In this document: positions 41,078 through 48,872 of the stretch, in pieces
Layout of the letters: every line of letters starts with the position of its first letter
Numbering within the stretch: position 1 is the stretch's first letter
NCBI RefSeq assembly: GCF_000730605.1
Contig: NZ_BBIS01000017.1
Coordinates: 171,575-235,574 of the forward strand
Length of the DNA: 64,000 bases
Reading direction: 5' to 3'
Source of the DNA: Pseudomonas monteilii NBRC 103158 = DSM 14164
GTDB taxonomy: Bacteria; Pseudomonadota; Gammaproteobacteria; Pseudomonadales; Pseudomonadaceae
Notes under the pieces: generated by a model
Told to the model about the DNA's origin: nothing
Database searches by the model: none
What the model saw: the letters and a program-made list of their open reading frames with translations, nothing else
Position numbers and translations under genes: made by a program

Positions 41078-42685
41078 TCAATCCGAAGCGGTCGAGTCCG
41101 TCTTGTGCAGGCACTGCACCAGCCGGTTGCCCAGCCAAGCCATGCACGGGACGGCCATGGAGTTGCCAATCGCCTTGTAGCGCGGAGCGTCTGCGGCAGG
41201 CTTGCCGCGATACGGGATCAGCGTGTAGTCGTCGGGCATGCCCTGCAGCCGCTCGCACTCCATGGGCATCAGCCGCCGCACCCGCCATTGCGACCAGTCC
41301 GCTGCACCGGATTCATTCCAGTCGTAGCGGAAATGTGCCTCGAAGTCGGGGGCCAGGACATGGGGCTTGTCTGCGCCGCCGCCGCTGGTACGCAACGCCG
41401 CCGCAACGCTTCCGCCCAGTTCGGCAGCAAGACCCTGCGTCCGTCCCCGCAGGGCAACGCAGGCCACCATCGGCACACCGTAGCCCGGCTTGCCGTTGGA
41501 CAGGACGGTGCAAGACACCTGTCCATGGCCCGACTCGAAGCGCACTTCGCCGCGGTTGTTCTGCGCGAAGGCGATGGCGGGCACGACGCCTGCGTTCGCA
41601 TGGCTGTTGCGATGCCCGCCGGCACGCAGCGTCGGCGTCAGGTCGATCGTGGCGTCCGCGCCGCTGCCCTGGGCGGTGAAGGCGATGATCGGCACGCCCT
41701 TTCCCGTACCGTCCTCGCTGCTGCCCTTGCCGTTGTTGGCGGTGTCGAGGGTGTGGGCGATGCTGCCGGCGATGGACTGCACCATGAACGTCTCGGTGCG
41801 GATGTCGTGCTTGGGACCCGCGGCCATCAGGCATGCCGCAACATCGACGGGGCCAATGCCGCCGCTGAATCCGAACGTCGTCGTGACCTTGCCGTAGGGC
41901 TGGTTCAGTCCAGCGAATCCTGCGTATCCGCCTGCTGCTGCAGCACCCGGTCCAGCAGCGCGGGCAGCTTCTTGCCACGGCGCGCGGCCCGCAGAAGAAT
42001 CCCCGCGCAGGCCTGTGCGCTCAAAAAGTACTTCGGAGGGATCGAGGTCATCACCACCACATGCCACAAGAAACACGCGCTTGCGGCGTTGGGCGACACC
42101 GAAATATTGAGCGTCGAGCACGCGCCAGGCGATGCGGCGGCGGGGTCCAGACACACAACCAGCGTGCGCCCATTTTTCCCCTGGCGGCTGGAGCGCACGG
42201 CTTTCTCCGGCCAGTGCGCCCAGGAAATGCCCGAAGGCATTGCTGCGGTCGTTGAGGACGCCGGGGACGTTTTCCCAGACGAGCGTTGCCGGCGGGCGGC
42301 GGTCTTGGTGGCGGGTTTGGTCGATGGCATTTGCAAGCTCCACATAGGCAAGGGTCAAGGCGCCGCGCGGGTCGTTCAACCCCTGGCGCGCGCCGGCAAC
42401 GCTGAACGACTGGCACGGCGTGCCGCCGACCAGGATGTCGGGCGCCGGCACGGTGCCGGCGCGCACCTGACGGGCGATCGCGGTCATGTCGCCCAGGTTG
42501 GGCACATGGGGGTAACGGTGGGCGAGCACGGCGCTCGGGAACGGCTCGATCTCGGCGAACCACGCGGCTTTGAGGCCGAGGGGTTGCCATGCGAGGCTCA
42601 CGGCCTCGATGCCGCTGCACACGCTGCCGTACAGCAGTGGCGCGGCCTGGGGCGCACCGCGAAGGGTGCAAGGTTGCGGGTTCAT
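41078..42685 (-). CDS. dcm: DNA (cytosine-5) methyltransferase
   Basis: The 535-residue C5-methyltransferase has motif I SVCSGIEA at 21-28, the catalytic PCQS with Cys91, ENVPG at 138-142, the QRRKRVFLVA block near 215, and the closing YKAIGNSMAVP motif near the C-terminus. The target-recognition region is long (about 230-480). No restriction endonuclease is adjacent, so it is an orphan enzyme that may protect the ICE from host restriction; this is inferred. The ATG at 42685 follows AGGAGACCCGAC. Confidence 0.92.
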   Translation of the reverse strand: MNPQPCTLRGAPQAAPLLYGSVCSGIEAVSLAWQPLGLKAAWFAEIEPFPSAVLAHRYPHVPNLGDMTAIARQVRAGTVPAPDILVGGTPCQSFSVAGARQGLNDPRGALTLAYVELANAIDQTRHQDRRPPATLVWENVPGVLNDRSNAFGHFLGALAGESRALQPPGEKWAHAGCVSGPRRRIAWRVLDAQYFGVAQRRKRVFLVACGGDDLDPSEVLFERTGLRGDSSAGRAPWQEAARAAGPGAAAAGGYAGFAGLNQPYGKVTTTFGFSGGIGPVDVAACLMAAGPKHDIRTETFMVQSIAGSIAHTLDTANNGKGSSEDGTGKGVPIIAFTAQGSGADATIDLTPTLRAGGHRNSHANAGVVPAIAFAQNNRGEVRFESGHGQVSCTVLSNGKPGYGVPMVACVALRGRTQGLAAELGGSVAAALRTSGGGADKPHVLAPDFEAHFRYDWNESGAADWSQWRVRRLMPMECERLQGMPDDYTLIPYRGKPAADAPRYKAIGNSMAVPCMAWLGNRLVQCLHKTDSTASD

Positions 42686-43204
42686 GTCGGGTCTCCTGTT
42701 CGTGTGGCCCGGGGCGGGCCGGGACGTTGATAGGCAGGAGAAAGGCGCCGAAGGCCCTGCGGCCTTCGGCTCGGGAGGACAGAACCACCCGTGGGCTGGT
42801 GCAGGCCCGGTCGTCGCTAGAACCGTCTGCTCATCAGCAATCACACCCGGCGCATGTCGTGGTTCGCGCCGGCATCGTCTGGCGCACATCCGCGCACAAA
42901 GGGAGCCCGTTTTTGCGCCGGCGGGCACCGGCACCGAATACCGCTGACCACGAAGGGTCTCCGGGTGGCTCGCGCAGCTTGGCAAGCCACCGGGGGACCC
43001 TTCGCAGAGGCGGGAGAAATGCAGATCAGCAGAACGCGCAGGAGGCGGTTCGCGGAGAAGCTACCTTCAGGTCCCGCGGCCGGGGATGACCAAGCGGGAC
43101 GCGCACACGGACAAGAAGGCGTTGCGCGCTGGGCGTCCCGCAGGGCGTGCGGAACACAGGCCGCGCCGCCGATGGCGGGCACGGTTCACGGGGAACGGGG
43201 TCGG
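42686..43204. other. 519-base gap between dcm and topB with a long inverted repeat
   Basis: I see no convincing gene here. Open frames on either strand are Arg/Ala/Gly-rich and lack ribosome binding sites. The main structure is an imperfect inverted repeat with 20-base arms at 42951-42970 and 42985-43004 (18 of 20 positions pair), separated by 14 bases. It lacks a T tract, so it is not a typical terminator. Confidence 0.6.
42951..43004. repeat. Long imperfect inverted repeat (20-base arms)
   Basis: The left arm begins CGAAGGGTC and ends GGTGGCT; the right arm begins AGCCACC and ends GACCCTTCG. Eighteen of twenty positions pair across a 14-base loop. It lies between topB and dcm, with no poly-T tract on either side. 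It could be a protein-binding site, an oriT-like or processing structure, or a weak terminator. Confidence 0.7.
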
Positions 43205-45217
43205 TCAGGAGCCTTTGCGGCCGCTGCGGCGCGGGCGCGAGGCACCACGCTTGGACGTGCCGGATTCGACCGGCAGCGTGCCTTTGCAGTCGGGGTAGCG
43301 ACTGCACGACCAGAATGGGCCGCTCTTGCCGGTGCGCTGGCGCGTCGGTGCGCCGCACTGTGGGCAAGGCGGTCCGTGGGGAACCTTGATGGACAGGGAC
43401 GTGCTGCCGTACTGCGCGATCAACTGTGAGATCCATGCAGCCTGCTTGCCGATGAATACGTCCAGCGTGAGCTGTCCAGCTTCGATCATGTCCAGCGCCT
43501 GTTCCCAGACGGCGGTTGTCCCTGGGTCGGCAATCGCTGTGGGCACCGCGTCGATCAGGGTGAAGGCCGCATCCGAGGCACGGATGGCGCGGCCCTTCTT
43601 CACGAGGTAGCCCCGCGTCAGCAGGCCACTGATGATGTTGGCCCGCGTCGCTTCGGTGCCGATGCCGACCGTATCCTTGAGCTTCTGTTTCAGGCGCGGG
43701 TCCGAGACCAGTTTGGCGACGCCCTTCATGGACTTGACCAACTCGCCCTGCGTATAGGGCCGAGGGGGCAGCGTCTTGAGCGCCTTCAGATCGACGTCGG
43801 CCACCTGACATGCCAGGCCCTCGCGCAGCGCGGGCAGTACCTGGCTGCGCGCCGCAGGGTCGCCATCCTCCTCGGATTGCGGTTCGGCCAGCACCAGGCG
43901 CCACCCCTTGACGACGACCTGCTTGCCGGTGGCCGCCAGCGTCTGCTGGCCGCAGGAGAGGTTCGCCACATTGCGGTCGAACTCGTGGTGAGGAAGGAAT
44001 TGCGCCAGGTAATGCGCCCGGATCAGCCGATACACTGCCAGTTCCTTCTCACTCATGGTCGAGAGGTTCGCCGGTTCGAGCGTCGGGATGATGCCGTGGT
44101 GAGCAGACACCTTCGCGTCGTTCCAGGCGCGTGAGCGTTGAGTGCGGTTGAGCTGGTCCATGATCGGTCGCAGCAAGGGATCGGTCTTGACCAGGCTGTC
44201 GAGGACCGTTGGCACCTCGGCGAACATGCTTTCGGGCAGGTAGCCCGAATCGGAGCGCGGGTACGTCGTGGCCTTGTGCGTCTCGTATAGGGCCTGAGCA
44301 ATGTCTAAGGTCTCCTGCACATCGAGCCCAAGCTGCCTGGAACACACCTCCTGCAAGGTCCCCAGGTCGAACGGCAGCGGCGGGCCTTCCCGCACGCGCT
44401 CGGTTTCGACCGCCACCACCTGGGCGCTGTCCGCGGCGCGGATCTGCTGCGCGGCGTGCTGCGCGATGGGCTGCTGCAGGCAGCGGCCGGCGTCGTCGGT
44501 GCATGCTTTCGGGGGAACCCACTGCGCGGCGAAAGTCTGGCCACCGGCGGACAGGGACACGTCGATGGCCCAGTACGGCACGGACACGAAGGCGGTGATC
44601 TCGCGGTCGCGGTCCACGACCAGTTTGAGCGTGGGGGTCTGGACGCGGCCTACCGACAGCACGCCGTCGTAGCCGGCCTGCCGTCCCAGCACCGTGAACA
44701 AGCGGCTGAGGTTCATGCCGACGAGCCAATCCGCCCGAGAGCGCGCCAGCGCCGAGTAGTACATCGGCAGCGTCTCGGCCGATGGCCGGAGCTTGCCGAG
44801 TGCCGCGCGGATGGACGCATCGTTGAGCGCCGACAACCACAGCCGTTCGATGGGACCGCGGTAGCCGCACAGGTCGATGATCTCGCGGGCGATCAACTCG
44901 CCCTCGCGGTCGGCATCTGTGGCGATGACAAGCTGGGTCGCCTTAGCCAGAAGCGCCTTGACGACTTTGAACTGCGTGGCGGTTTTAGGTTTGACCTCGA
45001 CCCGCCAGTGCTGAGGAATGATGGGCAACTGCTCCAGCGACCAGCGCTTGAGCGCCGCGTCATAGACCTCGGGGGCTGCCGCTTCGACGAGATGGCCGAT
45101 GCACCAGGTGACGGTGACGCCGGAACCGTTGAGGCAGCCTTCACCGCGCTGCGTGGCACCGAGAATTCGGCCAATGTCTTTGCCCTGGGAGGGCTTCTCG
45201 CACAAGAACAGCCGCAT
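43205..45217 (-). CDS. topB: DNA topoisomerase III
   Basis: This 670-residue type IA topoisomerase passes single strands and decatenates DNA, useful during ICE transfer and replication. It shows the Toprim Glu in EKPSQ at residues 7-11, the acidic TDADREGELIARE block, the active-site tyrosine region TTYPRSDSGYLPE, and a C-terminal zinc ribbon (CPQCG... CSRYPDC). The start at 45217 puts MRLFLCEKPSQ at the N-terminus, as in the family; upstream codons belong to a leader containing a palindrome. The Lys/Arg-rich end may bind DNA. Confidence 0.94.
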   Translation of the reverse strand: MRLFLCEKPSQGKDIGRILGATQRGEGCLNGSGVTVTWCIGHLVEAAAPEVYDAALKRWSLEQLPIIPQHWRVEVKPKTATQFKVVKALLAKATQLVIATDADREGELIAREIIDLCGYRGPIERLWLSALNDASIRAALGKLRPSAETLPMYYSALARSRADWLVGMNLSRLFTVLGRQAGYDGVLSVGRVQTPTLKLVVDRDREITAFVSVPYWAIDVSLSAGGQTFAAQWVPPKACTDDAGRCLQQPIAQHAAQQIRAADSAQVVAVETERVREGPPLPFDLGTLQEVCSRQLGLDVQETLDIAQALYETHKATTYPRSDSGYLPESMFAEVPTVLDSLVKTDPLLRPIMDQLNRTQRSRAWNDAKVSAHHGIIPTLEPANLSTMSEKELAVYRLIRAHYLAQFLPHHEFDRNVANLSCGQQTLAATGKQVVVKGWRLVLAEPQSEEDGDPAARSQVLPALREGLACQVADVDLKALKTLPPRPYTQGELVKSMKGVAKLVSDPRLKQKLKDTVGIGTEATRANIISGLLTRGYLVKKGRAIRASDAAFTLIDAVPTAIADPGTTAVWEQALDMIEAGQLTLDVFIGKQAAWISQLIAQYGSTSLSIKVPHGPPCPQCGAPTRQRTGKSGPFWSCSRYPDCKGTLPVESGTSKRGASRPRRSGRKGS

Positions 45218-45425
45218 GTCCGTCCATCCCGATTCCCGTTGTTCATGGAGTTGCTGGAATCGAGGATGCCGAGCGCCACCTGGGGTAGCAGCAAACAAGC
45301 CGCATGCGCCGGCGACCGCTTTCACGCCGATGGAATGGCTCGGGCGGGGATGGCGCGTGGCCGCAGGTGTGCGGACCAGTAGCCGCGATTTGCGGGAGCG
45401 CGTGGAAGTCGATGGACGTTGATGG

Positions 45426-45446
45426 AGCTATCCCCAGGGGATAGCT
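45426..45446. promoter_or_regulatory. Palindromic operator candidate, copy 1 (upstream of topB)
   Basis: A perfect palindrome, CTATCCCCAGGGGATAG within AG...CT, centred on one A at 45436. It lies 209 bases before the topB start and 55 bases past the ssb stop. Two further copies lie upstream of the PFL_4669-type gene. Confidence 0.7.
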
Positions 45447-45454
45447 TGCGGGGT

Positions 45455-45496
45455 GCATGGAGGGCGGCGAAGCACTACGGCGGCCGCCCTCCATGC
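45455..45496. repeat. Perfect 13-bp stem hairpin just past ssb
   Basis: Arms GCATGGAGGGCGG and CCGCCCTCCATGC enclose 16 bases. It directly follows the ssb stop on the - strand. There is no T tract, so it may slow 3' decay or be a factor-dependent terminator rather than an intrinsic one. Confidence 0.7.
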
Positions 45497-45500
45497 CGGT

Positions 45501-45941
45501 TCACTTCCTGCGCTTCGCCTCCTTCGGCGCGGTCGATTCCTGGGCAGCCTGTGGCTTCGGTTCTGCCTCCTGCGGCTTCGGACTGAGGGCCACGGACTCG
45601 ATGCGGTACGGCAGGATGCCGACGCTGCGCGCGTTGATCTGCCAGGTCTCGCGCGGCTGATCTTCGTTGTCCGTCCAAGGCTCGCGCTCCATGCGGCCGA
45701 TGACCAGCACGCGCATACCTTTCTGGTACAGGTCCTTCCAGTGCTCGGCGTCGCGGTGCCAGATTTCCACCGGCGCCCAGAAGCCGCCGCGGTCCTCGAA
45801 GGTGCCATCCTTCTTGGGTACGGGGTTGTCGAAATAGACGTTCAGGCGCAGCAAGCGGCTGGGTTCGTCATTGCCGTTGGGGAATTCGCGGTACTCCGGT
45901 GGCGAGCCGATGTTGCCTTCGCCAGAAAAATGCGTGCTCAT
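45501..45941 (-). CDS. ssb: Single-stranded DNA-binding protein (ICE type)
   Basis: The 146-residue OB-fold protein coats single-stranded ICE DNA during transfer and replication. LLRLNVYFDNPVP and the segment GFWAPVEIWHRDAEHWKDLYQKGMRV belong to the OB fold of ICE-type SSBs; the C-terminal tail (about 115-146) is Lys/Glu/Pro-rich and ends KRRK instead of the acidic DDIPF tip of chromosomal SSB, so it may not recruit the same partners. It is the last gene of the PFL_4669-inrR-ssb block, as in ICEclc. Confidence 0.92.
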   Translation of the reverse strand: MSTHFSGEGNIGSPPEYREFPNGNDEPSRLLRLNVYFDNPVPKKDGTFEDRGGFWAPVEIWHRDAEHWKDLYQKGMRVLVIGRMEREPWTDNEDQPRETWQINARSVGILPYRIESVALSPKPQEAEPKPQAAQESTAPKEAKRRK

Positions 45942-46014
45942 GGTGTGATCTCCGTGGTGGTTGAAATACCCGTGCCTCGTCGGCGCCGGGCGCGTGCTGG
46001 GATGCCCGGCGCAA

Positions 46015-46542
46015 TCACCGATCGCGCATTGCGGCAGGAACGGACGTGAGCCGGTGCAGGTAGGCGTCGTCCGCCTCGGCGGCCTTGCTGGCGCATTCCT
46101 GCGCCTGCCTGCCCAAGGTGTGCAGCAGGCTGATCTGCATGTTCAACGTGATGCGCTGCAGCTCGATCGCGTGCAGGTCGGCCAGCAGGTTGACGGGTGT
46201 GCTGCTGCTGGCGATCAGCTCCCGCCACAGCGCCACGCCCATGGCCGACCTGTCGTGCCTGCGCCAGCGCAAGAAGACGGTTCCTGCGCCAGTGGTCTGT
46301 TGGGCCAGTTCGATGGGCAGAAGGTGGAAGGGGTGCCCGCATGCTTGCTCCAGCACCTGTCGCTGTGCCAGGGCAATCAACTCGTCGCGCATGGCGAAGC
46401 ACTGGCTGGCCCAGGCCTCGAAGTCCCCTTTACCCTTAAAAGGCTTTAAAAGGCCTTTTAGAGAGGCCGCGTGTTCCAGCCGCATGAAGGCACCCTGTTG
46501 CAGGCCCCGGAAGTAGCGGGTCGGTTGGTTCAGATCGTTCAT
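46015..46542 (-). CDS. inrR: DUF3158 protein, homologue of the ICEclc regulator InrR (likely)
   Basis: The 175-residue soluble protein lies between the PFL_4669-type gene (ATGA overlap) and ssb, the position held by inrR in ICEclc, and has the same size. InrR is needed there for full expression of transfer-competence promoters. The sequence is basic, with LKPFKGKGDFEAWASQCFAMRDELIALAQ and TVFLRWRRHD as conspicuous blocks; I assign DUF3158 from context and memory. The overlap decides the start: the longer open frame runs through the upstream gene. Confidence 0.75.
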   Translation of the reverse strand: MNDLNQPTRYFRGLQQGAFMRLEHAASLKGLLKPFKGKGDFEAWASQCFAMRDELIALAQRQVLEQACGHPFHLLPIELAQQTTGAGTVFLRWRRHDRSAMGVALWRELIASSSTPVNLLADLHAIELQRITLNMQISLLHTLGRQAQECASKAAEADDAYLHRLTSVPAAMRDR

Positions 46543-47318
46543 GCGGGCTCGTCCTCGCCGGCTGACGCTTCGGGCGGCTCTGCGGTGGCGGCTTCGTCGC
46601 TGGGCGGAGGCGCTGTGGCAGGACCGTCGCCGCGCTGTTGCAGGCCACGGCGCACGACGGGTGGCGCAAACTTCGAGCGGCGTGTCCCCTCCAGCACCTC
46701 CTGCGGCAGTTCGCCGTACTTCTCCAGCGCGACTCGCGCAGCGGCGTTCTTCGCCGCGAAATCGTCGCGGGTGCAGCCCGAGTAGCGATACTGCTGGGCC
46801 AGCGAGAACAGGCTGCGCAGCGCGTGCGCGCCCTCGTTGAGCCAGCGTTCCAAGGTGCTGCGGTCGATGAGCGCGGTGTGGTGGGCGAGGATCAGCTTGC
46901 GGGCGATGTCGTCGTAGTCGGCCAGGAGATAGACCGCGGCAAAGCCGAGCTGCGCGTTGACGAAGAGCGGGAGCTTGACCGGCTGCACGTTGAGGTTTTC
47001 GCCCAGGCTGAGCGCCGGTGGCACGCTCGCCAGCGCCTGGTCCACCTGCTCGCGCAGCGATTGCAGCGTGACCTTGGTTTGGTCGAGCTTGTCCTCGATG
47101 CGCAGCATCCACCAGTCCGAGTACGGGTCGTCCTGCTCCGAGCCCCGCCGCATCTTGTTCATCTGGGCGATGTAGCCGTTCAGGCCGACGATGCCCGGTC
47201 GCCCCTCGGCGGCGGCGCGGCCGTGCCAGATGCGGGAAGCGTGATGGGTGTGCAGGGTCAGCGACATCGCGCTGCGCAGGGAGCCGAGATTCAGTTGCAG
47301 AGGTTCATTGGTTGCCAT
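46539..47318 (-). CDS. ICE protein TIGR03761 / PFL_4669 family
   Basis: This 259-residue protein begins MATNEPLQLNLGSLRSAMSLTLHTHHASRIWHG in pattern and continues with GIVGLNGYIAQMNKMR, features of the PFL_4669 family of unknown function. The C-terminal 30 residues are Pro/Ala/Glu-rich. It heads the block followed by inrR-like and ssb genes. Its upstream 318 bases are non-coding and hold two copies of the CTATCCCC palindrome, so the block is likely under regulation through these. Confidence 0.85.
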   Translation of the reverse strand: MATNEPLQLNLGSLRSAMSLTLHTHHASRIWHGRAAAEGRPGIVGLNGYIAQMNKMRRGSEQDDPYSDWWMLRIEDKLDQTKVTLQSLREQVDQALASVPPALSLGENLNVQPVKLPLFVNAQLGFAAVYLLADYDDIARKLILAHHTALIDRSTLERWLNEGAHALRSLFSLAQQYRYSGCTRDDFAAKNAAARVALEKYGELPQEVLEGTRRSKFAPPVVRRGLQQRGDGPATAPPPSDEAATAEPPEASAGEDEPA

Positions 47319-47437
47319 GGTGTCCGCTCGTTGTTGGAAAAGGAGCGGCCAGCTTCGGCAGGAAGCGGAAGGCAGTCAGTCAAGAATCCGAATCCCGGCG
47401 GGCCCCGGTTTAGGGCGCGGCGGTTGCATGCGGCGCG

Positions 47438-47458
47438 AGCTATCCCCAGGGGATAGCT
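47438..47458. promoter_or_regulatory. Palindromic operator candidate, copy 2
   Basis: Contains CTATCCCCAGGGGATAG flanked by AG and CT, identical over 21 bases to copy 1. It lies about 120 bases ahead of the PFL_4669-type start. Confidence 0.7.
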
Positions 47459-47569
47459 CCATGGAGCGTCAACGAACGCTGCACGCCGGGATCAGGGTAG
47501 GCAACACCGATGCTGCGGCAGATGGTCGATCCCAGGCCTGCGACAACTTGGCGTTGTGCCCAGCAGCGG

Positions 47570-47590
47570 AACTATCCCCAGGGGATAGCT
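47570..47590. promoter_or_regulatory. Palindromic operator candidate, copy 3
   Basis: Same 17-base core as copies 1 and 2, with one outer base changed (AA instead of AG on the left). It lies about 250 bases ahead of the PFL_4669-type start and close to the STY4528 stop. Confidence 0.7.
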
Positions 47591-47636
47591 CTATTGGCGG
47601 CCATGGGCATCTACTTTCACCGACTTGCATGCCGGC

Positions 47637-48869
47637 TCACTTGCTGGCGAGCAGATTGCGTAGCCGCTCGATGTGCTGCTTGGCGACTTCCGGCGGCACT
47701 GGCTTACCCTGCGGCTGAGGTGGCGGTGCTGCTGGTGGCCGCTCGTTTGGCGGGACGGGTGCCGATGGCGCGTCTTTCTTGGCCCAGGCATTGAACTCGC
47801 CATGGATGGCGCGCTGGATGATGCCGAACAGATACCCCGCAGGATTGCGGATGCCATGACTGCTGCATCGTGCGGCCCAGTCGTCCAGCACGGCCTGTCT
47901 CAGCGCGGCATCGACCTGCTGCAATGCCACCCTGGCACCTGTCTGCTGCTCTGCCTTCAGTTCCGTGAAGCGCTTGGGCCATTGCAGATCGCCCAGCGCG
48001 CGCGCCTGCGCGGTAGTACGTACTTCATTAATACGACTACTACGTACTGTACGGGCCTGCTTCGGATTCCGAAGAGAGGCGTCTGGCGCGGGTTTCGCCC
48101 CTGCTTCGGATTCCGAAGACGGGTCGTCCGCATTCCGAAGAAGGCTCGATGCTCCTTCTTCGGAATCGTGGGCGGCATCCTCCTGTGGATAACTTTCGGC
48201 GGCCGTGATGCCTTGGCTGGCGAGGCGTTCGGCCAGGACCTGTAGCCGCGACGGCAGTGTGCGTCCGGAGAGCATCGGATCTTCCGCGATCTCCTTGAGG
48301 GTGTTCAGACCGACCATCTGGACAGCCTTGGCCGAATGGCCGAGGGACTGGCTGACCAGTGCCAGGTAGTCGGCGTCGAGCTGCATGGCCTCGAAGGGCG
48401 TCAGTGGTTCATCGTGCAGAACGTAGAGGTTGCCGAGGATGCGGCCGGTCTTGGGGTCACGCCGTCGCCGTACCAGGCTCAACCATCGGGTGAGGCGCAA
48501 CAGCGTCAACGCTCGGGCCACGGTTTCATGCGAGGCCTGCCCGGCGCAGGGCATCGACGCCAGCCAGGGTCGAAGCTGCTCATACGTCGGGAAGGCTGTC
48601 ATGCCGTCGTCGTTGAGCATCAGCCGGAACACCTGCCAGGCGTTGCGCTCCAGCGGCGTCAGGCGACGGTCGAGGAACAGCCGCCGCGGCACGGTCTCGT
48701 GCCGGTTGCCGCTGAAGAGGAAGGCATCGCCTGACGTGGCGGGCGTCGGCGTAGGCACGGGTGCTGGCGCACTGGGGCTGGGCTTGGGCGCGAGGTCTTT
48801 CAGGGCAGCATCGAACAGATCCGCGAGTGCGACGGGGCCACGGCGTGGTGCGGTGTCGTCCACGGCCAT
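47637..48869 (-). CDS. STY4528 family pathogenicity-island/ICE replication protein
   Basis: This 410-residue protein matches the STY4528 family named after a Salmonella SPI-7 gene and believed to be replication-related. A Pro/Ala/Ser-rich N-terminus (about 20-45) is followed by a winged-helix-like region (RLTPLERNAWQVFRLML, AGQASHETVARALTLLRLTRWLSLVRR) suited to DNA binding. A low-complexity linker (about 230-285) is encoded by DNA with palindromes and repeats, and a basic-Pro tail closes the protein. It overlaps nothing and sits 3 bases past the DUF2857 stop. Confidence 0.85.
   Translation of the reverse strand: MAVDDTAPRRGPVALADLFDAALKDLAPKPSPSAPAPVPTPTPATSGDAFLFSGNRHETVPRRLFLDRRLTPLERNAWQVFRLMLNDDGMTAFPTYEQLRPWLASMPCAGQASHETVARALTLLRLTRWLSLVRRRRDPKTGRILGNLYVLHDEPLTPFEAMQLDADYLALVSQSLGHSAKAVQMVGLNTLKEIAEDPMLSGRTLPSRLQVLAERLASQGITAAESYPQEDAAHDSEEGASSLLRNADDPSSESEAGAKPAPDASLRNPKQARTVRSSRINEVRTTAQARALGDLQWPKRFTELKAEQQTGARVALQQVDAALRQAVLDDWAARCSSHGIRNPAGYLFGIIQRAIHGEFNAWAKKDAPSAPVPPNERPPAAPPPQPQGKPVPPEVAKQHIERLRNLLASK
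48011..48166. repeat. Palindrome/repeat cluster inside the STY4528 gene
   Basis: Two identical palindromes CTTCGGATTCCGAAG (48060-48074, 48104-48118) are followed by an inverted repeat ATTCCGAAGAAGG/CCTTCTTCGGAAT (48132-48144, 48154-48166). Just before them is AGTACGTACT (48015-48024) with a second TACGTAC at 48041. They fall in the part of the gene coding for a low-complexity linker, so DNA-level constraint is plausible. Confidence 0.75.
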
Positions 48870-48872
48870 GGC

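Larger units (their letters stand above)
47319..47636 (-). promoter_or_regulatory. Control region upstream of PFL_4669-inrR-ssb
   Basis: These 318 bases contain no credible gene. They hold palindrome copies at 47438-47458 and 47570-47590, whose centres are 132 bases apart. In ICEclc the corresponding stretch upstream of inrR holds a bistable promoter active only in transfer-competent cells; that this applies here is inferred from gene order. Confidence 0.6.

Noticed and set aside
42854..43429. 191-residue + strand frame in the dcm-topB gap
   Set aside because: Overlaps the 3' end of topB, has poor composition and no ribosome binding site; treated as non-coding.
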